Positions 43,708 to 47,918 of a stretch of 47,918 nucleotides of DNA are shown here, piece after piece (positions within the stretch are counted from its first letter, which is position 1; each line of letters opens with the position of its first letter). The position numbers were made by a program, and so were the translations under genes. The DNA is from Bacteroidota bacterium (lineage in GTDB: Bacteria; Bacteroidota; Ignavibacteria; Ignavibacteriales; Melioribacteraceae), in NCBI GenBank assembly GCA_023453125.1, contig JAEXUB010000019.1, positions 1 to 47,918 on the forward strand, written 5' to 3'. The notes beneath the pieces are model-generated. The model saw nothing but the letters and a program-made list of their open reading frames with translations. It ran no database searches and was not told the origin of the DNA.

Positions 43708-45087
43708 ATGAGCACTTCAAGAAGGGATTTTTTAAAAAACACATTGCTTAGCGGGGCTGCAATCGGAATGTCTTCAATGCCCGTATTCGGCAAAGAAATA
43801 ATTGAATTTTCAGAGAAGCAGGTTAAAGCACGCAAGGGTAAAAGCATGCTCGGATTTGCCGCTGCCCCGATTAATACCGTACGTATCGGATTTATCGGAT
43901 TAGGTATGAGAGGACCCGACGCAGTTAGAAGAATGATGAAAATTGAAGGGGTTGAAGTTAAGGCATTGTGCGACCTTCTACCTGAACGTGTTAAAAAGGT
44001 AAATGCCGCGGTTGTTAAAGAAGGCAGGCCCGAAGCTGCCGAATATTCAGGAGAAGAAGGATGGAAAAAACTTTGCGAAAGAGATGATATTGATCTTGTT
44101 TACACCTGCACTCCCTGGCTTTTACACACTCCAATCTGTCTTTATGCAATGAAGCACGGAAAACACGCAGTAACCGAAGTTCCCGCAGCCCTTACAATTA
44201 AAGACTGCTGGGAATTAGTCAACACTTCGGAATCCACCGGACGCCACTGCATGATGCTTGAGAACTGCTGCTATGATTTCTTTGAAATGGCAACTCTTAA
44301 TATGGCACGGCAGGGATTGCTCGGCGAAATTATCCACGGTGAATGTGCTTATATACACGATTTACGTTCTCTTAAATTTGATACAAAGAACGGGTATCAG
44401 GGAATGTGGCGCCTTAAAGAGGCAATTAAACATACCGGCAATCTCTACCCCACACACGGACTTGGTCCTGTTGCCCAGATTATGAACATTCACGCCGGTG
44501 ATAAATTTGACTTCCTAACATCAATGTCTACCAATCAGTTCGGAATGTCTCTATATGCCGTTGAGAAATATGGCGCCGATTCTCCCGAAGCTAAACAGAA
44601 GTACAAACTTGGGGATATGAATACAACACTTGTAAAGACCGCTATGGGACATACAATTATGATACAGCACGATACAACCAGCCCGCGCCCATACAGCAGA
44701 ATACATATTCTGAGCGGCACTAAAGGAATAGCAATGAAATATCCTCAGCAGCAGATTGCTCTTGAGCCATCGGCTCATTCCTGGCTGCCTAAGGATAAAT
44801 ATGACGATTTAATGAAGAAATATGAACACCCTCTTACCAAACAGATTGGGGAGGTTGCCAAAAAGGTGGGCGGACACGGCGGAATGGATTTTATAATGGA
44901 TTACAGGCTCATTTACTGCCTGCGCAACGGCCTCCCGCTTGACCAGTCGGTTTATGATGCGGCTGCCTGGAGCTCTATAGTTGAACTCAGCGAGATTTCT
45001 ACAATGAATAAGAGCAAATCTGTTGAAGTCCCCGATTTTACAAGAGGCGACTGGAAAAAAGGAAAACCGTGGGATGTTAAAGTATAA
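43708..45087 (+). CDS. GH109 alpha-N-acetylgalactosaminidase (NAD-dependent, Gfo/Idh-like)
   Basis: GH109 enzymes remove terminal alpha-GalNAc (blood-group A antigen and similar) through a redox mechanism with tightly bound NAD. The Tat signal TSRRDFLKNTLLSGAAIGMS leads into a Rossmann fold (IGFIGLGMRGPDAVRRM). This is followed by the family-specific blocks EVPAALTIKDCWELV, MMLENCCYDFFEMATLNMAR, NLYPTHGLGPVAQIMNI (Y247, H250), GDMNTTLVKTAMGHTIMIQH, PRPYSRIHILSGTKG and GMDFIMDYRLIYCLRNG. These distinguish it from ordinary Gfo/Idh dehydrogenases, the main alternative. The 459-residue length is right. A bidirectional terminator follows. Confidence 0.88.
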   Translation: MSTSRRDFLKNTLLSGAAIGMSSMPVFGKEIIEFSEKQVKARKGKSMLGFAAAPINTVRIGFIGLGMRGPDAVRRMMKIEGVEVKALCDLLPERVKKVNAAVVKEGRPEAAEYSGEEGWKKLCERDDIDLVYTCTPWLLHTPICLYAMKHGKHAVTEVPAALTIKDCWELVNTSESTGRHCMMLENCCYDFFEMATLNMARQGLLGEIIHGECAYIHDLRSLKFDTKNGYQGMWRLKEAIKHTGNLYPTHGLGPVAQIMNIHAGDKFDFLTSMSTNQFGMSLYAVEKYGADSPEAKQKYKLGDMNTTLVKTAMGHTIMIQHDTTSPRPYSRIHILSGTKGIAMKYPQQQIALEPSAHSWLPKDKYDDLMKKYEHPLTKQIGEVAKKVGGHGGMDFIMDYRLIYCLRNGLPLDQSVYDAAAWSSIVELSEISTMNKSKSVEVPDFTRGDWKKGKPWDVKV

Positions 45088-45109
45088 AAAAGTATAATAT
45101 GCTTTAAAA

Positions 45110-45143
45110 CAAAAACGTCCGGCAATGCCGGACGTTTTTTTTA
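45110..45143. terminator. Bidirectional terminator between GH109 and transketolase
   Basis: ACGTCCGGC / GCCGGACGT with an AAT loop, flanked by A5 on one side and T8 on the other, serves both convergent genes. Confidence 0.9.
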
Positions 45144-47144
45144 TAAGAGACTCTTTGCAGTCTGAACAACATTATCAACAGTAAAACCGTATTTTTCAAA
45201 AAGGATTTTATCCGGAGCCGATGCCCCGAATTTATCTATGCTGATGCAGGCTCCATTTGAACCTGTATATTCCCCCCACCCCTGCTTTACTCCCGCTTCT
45301 ATGGATACACGGGCAGTAATTTGAGACGGGAGAACAGAGTTTTTATATTCACTGCTCTGCTTATCGAAAAGTTCGGTAGATGCCATATTAACCACCCTTA
45401 CCGGGATGCCGTCTTTTTCGAGAATTTCAGCGGCATTAAGGGCAAGTTCAACTTCCGATCCGGTAGCAATTAAAATTACTTTCGGTTCTGAATCAGAATC
45501 CTTCATTATGTACCCCCCTTTCAGTACTCCTTCTGCAGAAGCATATTTAGTCCTGTCGTAAACAGGAAGAGCCTGCCGCGAAAGTATTAAAGCCGTAGGG
45601 CCATTATACTCAAGAGCCGCCTGCCACGCATATGAAGTTTCATTTGCATCGGCCGGGCGTATTACCTGCAGGTTCGGGATTACCCTTAGGGAGGCTATAT
45701 GTTCAACAGGCTGATGGGTCGGGCCATCTTCCCCAAGTCCTATGCTGTCGTGAGTGAACACATATACCGCTTTAATATGGCTCAGGGCCGCAATACGGAC
45801 CGAATGGCGCATATAATCGGAGAATACAAGGAATGTACCTCCGTAGGGGATTAACGGGCCGTATACGGCCATTCCGTTCATAATTCCCCCCATTGCATGC
45901 TCGCGCACCCCAAAATGGAAGTTCCTCCCCCCGAAACCTGCAGGAGAGAATGCAGGTTCATTTTCAATCTTAGTATTATTCGATGGAGCCAGGTCTGCAG
46001 AACCCCCTATGAGCGAGGAAACAACAGGAGCAATTGAGTTTATCACTTTTCCTGAGGCTGCTCTTGTTGCAATCTTTTTAGATGTATCTTCAAATTTGGG
46101 AAGGCTCTTTTTCCAATCTGTTCCTAAATCCCTATTAATCATTTTATTAAGCAGTTCCGCTTCGGCAGGATATTCCTCTGAATACTTTTCGAGCATTTTA
46201 TTCCACTGCGATTCATAATTGCCGAATTTAATCTTCATACTTTCGAACATCTTATGAACTTCCTCAGGAATGTGGAATTTCAAATTCTCATCCCAACCGT
46301 AATTTTTCTTTGTAAGCTTAATTTCATCATCCCCCAGAGGAGAACCGTGCGCCGATTCCTTATCCTGCTTGTTTGGAGAACCAAAACCGATATGAGTATT
46401 CACAATAATAATTGAAGGCTTATCTATCTGAGCCTGAGCTGTCTTAATTGCCTTTTCGAGTTCCTGAAGATTGTTTACATCATTAACTTTCTGCACAGCC
46501 CAGCCGTACGATTCAAATCTTTTCTGAACATCATCAGAACAGGATAAAGAGGTGCTGCCGTCAATAGTTATACTGTTATTATCATAAAGGAGAATAAGGG
46601 AATCCAGCTTATTATGCCCTGCAAAAGAAGCCGCTTCGTGCGAAATTCCTTCCATAAGGCAGCCGTCGCCGGCTAATACATATATCTTATGGTTTATAAT
46701 CTCGTGATTCTCTTTATTAAATCTTGCCTGCATATATTTCTGCGCGGCAGCCATTCCCACTGCGTTTGCAATTCCCTGTCCAAGAGGCCCTGTTGTTGTC
46801 TCAACTCCGGGGGTCATACCGTATTCAGGATGTCCAGGCGTAATGCTTCCCCACTGACGGAAGTTTTTAATATCATCAAGGGTTATTGCATATCCGGTTA
46901 AATGCAGTATGCTGTAAAGCAGCATGCTGCCGTGCCCTGCCGATAGGACAAACCTGTCCCTGTTAAACCAGTTGGGATTGGCAGGATTGTGTTTCATAAT
47001 TTTTGTATAGAGAAGATATGCAATCGGGGCGCATCCCATCGGCATTCCGGGATGCCCGGAATTTGCCTTTTGAACTGAATCGATGGCAAGTGTCCTGATA
47101 GTATTGATACCTAATTGTTCAATTTCATTCTGTGTCAGATTCAT
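45141..47144 (-). CDS. tkt: Transketolase
   Basis: A thiamine-diphosphate enzyme of the non-oxidative pentose phosphate pathway moving two-carbon units between sugar phosphates. The 667-residue protein has the TPP motif (LAGDGCLMEGISHEAASFAG..NSITIDGS), the N-terminal SVQKANSGHPGMPMGCAPIA, substrate histidines in GHGSMLLYSILHLTGY and HGSPLGDDEIKLTKK, the pyrimidine-domain ENEPAFSPAGFGGRNFHFGV and HDSIGLGEDGPTHQPVEHIA, and a C-terminal regulatory domain (EAGVKQGWGEYTG). It has AAGGA before its ATG and is 21 bases downstream of the small gene at 47166, so it is probably co-transcribed with it. Confidence 0.97.
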   Translation of the reverse strand: MNLTQNEIEQLGINTIRTLAIDSVQKANSGHPGMPMGCAPIAYLLYTKIMKHNPANPNWFNRDRFVLSAGHGSMLLYSILHLTGYAITLDDIKNFRQWGSITPGHPEYGMTPGVETTTGPLGQGIANAVGMAAAQKYMQARFNKENHEIINHKIYVLAGDGCLMEGISHEAASFAGHNKLDSLILLYDNNSITIDGSTSLSCSDDVQKRFESYGWAVQKVNDVNNLQELEKAIKTAQAQIDKPSIIIVNTHIGFGSPNKQDKESAHGSPLGDDEIKLTKKNYGWDENLKFHIPEEVHKMFESMKIKFGNYESQWNKMLEKYSEEYPAEAELLNKMINRDLGTDWKKSLPKFEDTSKKIATRAASGKVINSIAPVVSSLIGGSADLAPSNNTKIENEPAFSPAGFGGRNFHFGVREHAMGGIMNGMAVYGPLIPYGGTFLVFSDYMRHSVRIAALSHIKAVYVFTHDSIGLGEDGPTHQPVEHIASLRVIPNLQVIRPADANETSYAWQAALEYNGPTALILSRQALPVYDRTKYASAEGVLKGGYIMKDSDSEPKVILIATGSEVELALNAAEILEKDGIPVRVVNMASTELFDKQSSEYKNSVLPSQITARVSIEAGVKQGWGEYTGSNGACISIDKFGASAPDKILFEKYGFTVDNVVQTAKSLL

Positions 47145-47165
47145 TTATTTATTCATCCTTAATAA

Positions 47166-47495
47166 TTAATTTCCGAGAATTTTACCGTTAACAACCGGAG
47201 TAACGCATACAATAGGATTCTGAGGTACGTTAAAATGAGTAAAGATTTCCTCAAAAAGCCTGAACTGCATTCCCTGCTGTTCAAGGCGGGCAAATTTTTT
47301 ATATTTCATATACTCCCCTTTTTCATTCGAGGGAGCATCGAAGTGAATTGCATCCTCAAAATCGGCCCAGACGCTTTTCTTTAGGAAATCGATCTTCCGG
47401 TCGTCTCCCCCCTCCATCTCGTGGGCTTTAGCCTTAAATGCAATTACAAAATCATTTTCTATGATAAGAAAGATATTAAGAATTATTTCCAGCAT
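47166..47495 (-). CDS. Small protein of unknown function upstream of tkt
   Basis: Not recognised. The 109 residues begin with a hydrophobic strand (MLEIILNIFLIIENDFVIAF) and continue as a charged, probably soluble alpha/beta protein (DDRKIDFLKKSVWADFEDAI, PIVCVTPVVNGKILGN). No signal peptide cleavage site or metal motif is evident. It overlaps the upstream membrane-protein gene by 20 bases and lies 21 bases before tkt, which argues that it is a real gene of this operon. Confidence 0.55.
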   Translation of the reverse strand: MLEIILNIFLIIENDFVIAFKAKAHEMEGGDDRKIDFLKKSVWADFEDAIHFDAPSNEKGEYMKYKKFARLEQQGMQFRLFEEIFTHFNVPQNPIVCVTPVVNGKILGN

Positions 47496-47918
47496 CTGGT
47501 TTGCTCTTTATTAGTAGATAAAATAGACTCAATAGGTTGAGAAGCATCAGCTTTGAAAGAATGCTCTCAAAATAGACTGCGGATTTAACCGAAATAATGA
47601 TTGCTAAAATAAAAACTAAAGGGGGAATGGAATATCCCCACAAAATATATTTATAAGGTTTAAGCTGCCTATTGCCGGCATCGGTGAAATAGAATTTATA
47701 GAAGAAAAAGAGGCCGATAAATGATTGAATCAATCCTATAATTATATTTGCGAGGGGGGATGCGAAGTAACGGTAACCTGTAAACAAAAATCCCGCATCT
47801 ATCATTTTAAAAGTAGATATATAAACGAATCCCGCCGGAAGGAGCATTATTGAAAACATCAGAGCTTTCCAGTTATGCTTATTCCCGGGCTGTATCTTCT
47901 GCAGAAGAAAAAATGAAG
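47476..47918 (-). CDS. Membrane protein of unknown function, 5' end outside the window
   Basis: The frame remains open past the ATG at 47859 to the end of the window (SFFLLQKIQPGNKHNWKAL...), so the true start is probably outside and the gene is partial. The visible part has about four membrane helices (KALMFSIMLLPAGFVYIS, ANIIIGLIQSFIGLFFFYKF, YSIPPLVFILAIIISV, LLNLLSLFYLLI) and no recognised motif. It overlaps the following small gene by 20 bases. Confidence 0.6.
   Translation of the reverse strand, partial: SFFLLQKIQPGNKHNWKALMFSIMLLPAGFVYISTFKMIDAGFLFTGYRYFASPLANIIIGLIQSFIGLFFFYKFYFTDAGNRQLKPYKYILWGYSIPPLVFILAIIISVKSAVYFESILSKLMLLNLLSLFYLLIKSKPDAGNNS

Noticed and set aside
43708..45087. 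Ordinary Gfo/Idh/MocA sugar dehydrogenase
   Set aside because: The Rossmann fold fits both, but the YPTHGLGPV and GDMNTTLVKT blocks and the Tat signal are specific to GH109.

Overview
The window looks like a chromosomal segment from a free-living, Gram-negative, rod-type bacterium of the Bacteroidota/Chlorobi side, most likely class Ignavibacteria (Melioribacter/Ignavibacterium-like). This rests on a moderate, roughly 40% G+C by eye, outer-membrane proteins (a phosphate porin, LolCDE, a lipoprotein), a class II ribonucleotide reductase, a eukaryote-like IleRS, a propeller-type sensor kinase, and a DivIVA-containing operon whose order resembles the Firmicutes ylm-divIVA-ileS-ylyA-lspA-ylyB cluster. 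Assignment to class is inference. No phage, IS element, CRISPR array or rRNA was seen. Coding density is high and strands switch in blocks.

Layout. 1-9103 (+): tail of an erythromycin-esterase-type hydrolase, Tex, a 1112-residue propeller sensor kinase, aconitase. 9217-17489 (-): one long operon yggS - divIVA - purine nucleoside phosphorylase - 4-TM/coiled-coil protein - ileS - DksA-like Zn protein with a histone-like tail - lspA - rluD, with a sigma70-like promoter candidate before yggS. 17662-18312 (-): small outer-membrane beta-barrel protein. 18542-22114 (-): B12-dependent ribonucleotide reductase behind a 540-bp non-coding leader. 22657-24068 (-): DUF58 protein, apparently starting at CTG, and a TPR lipoprotein. 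24147-26589 (-): hydE and hydG. 26748-33337 (-): LD-carboxypeptidase, then phoU-pstB-pstA-pstC-pstS-porin, headed by a four-repeat Pho box. 33433-34666 (-): an acyltransferase and a Pro-Arg-His-Glu tRNA cluster with its own promoter and terminator. 34789-37932 (+): lolC/lolE-like permeases and lolD. 37997-45087: a small sulfated-glycan locus (GH110 alpha-1,3-galactosidase, two formylglycine sulfatases, GH109 alpha-N-acetylgalactosaminidase). 45141-47918 (-): transketolase and two unrecognised small genes, the last running off the window.

The points I consider most worth following: (1) IleRS carries a GIHH signature in place of the canonical HxGH, the swap associated with type-2 IleRS and extreme mupirocin resistance; (2) GH109 and GH110, the two enzyme families known for blood-group A and B antigen removal, sit together with two sulfatases; (3) four TGTTAAG-type repeats at exact 11-bp spacing, with a correctly placed -10, precede the porin-pst-phoU operon; (4) the DUF58 gene has its full conserved N-terminus encoded but no ATG/GTG/TTG, with a CTG exactly where the start should be; (5) an undescribed 4-TM coiled-coil protein lies inside the divIVA operon. 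All calls are from reading the sequence; no database search was possible.
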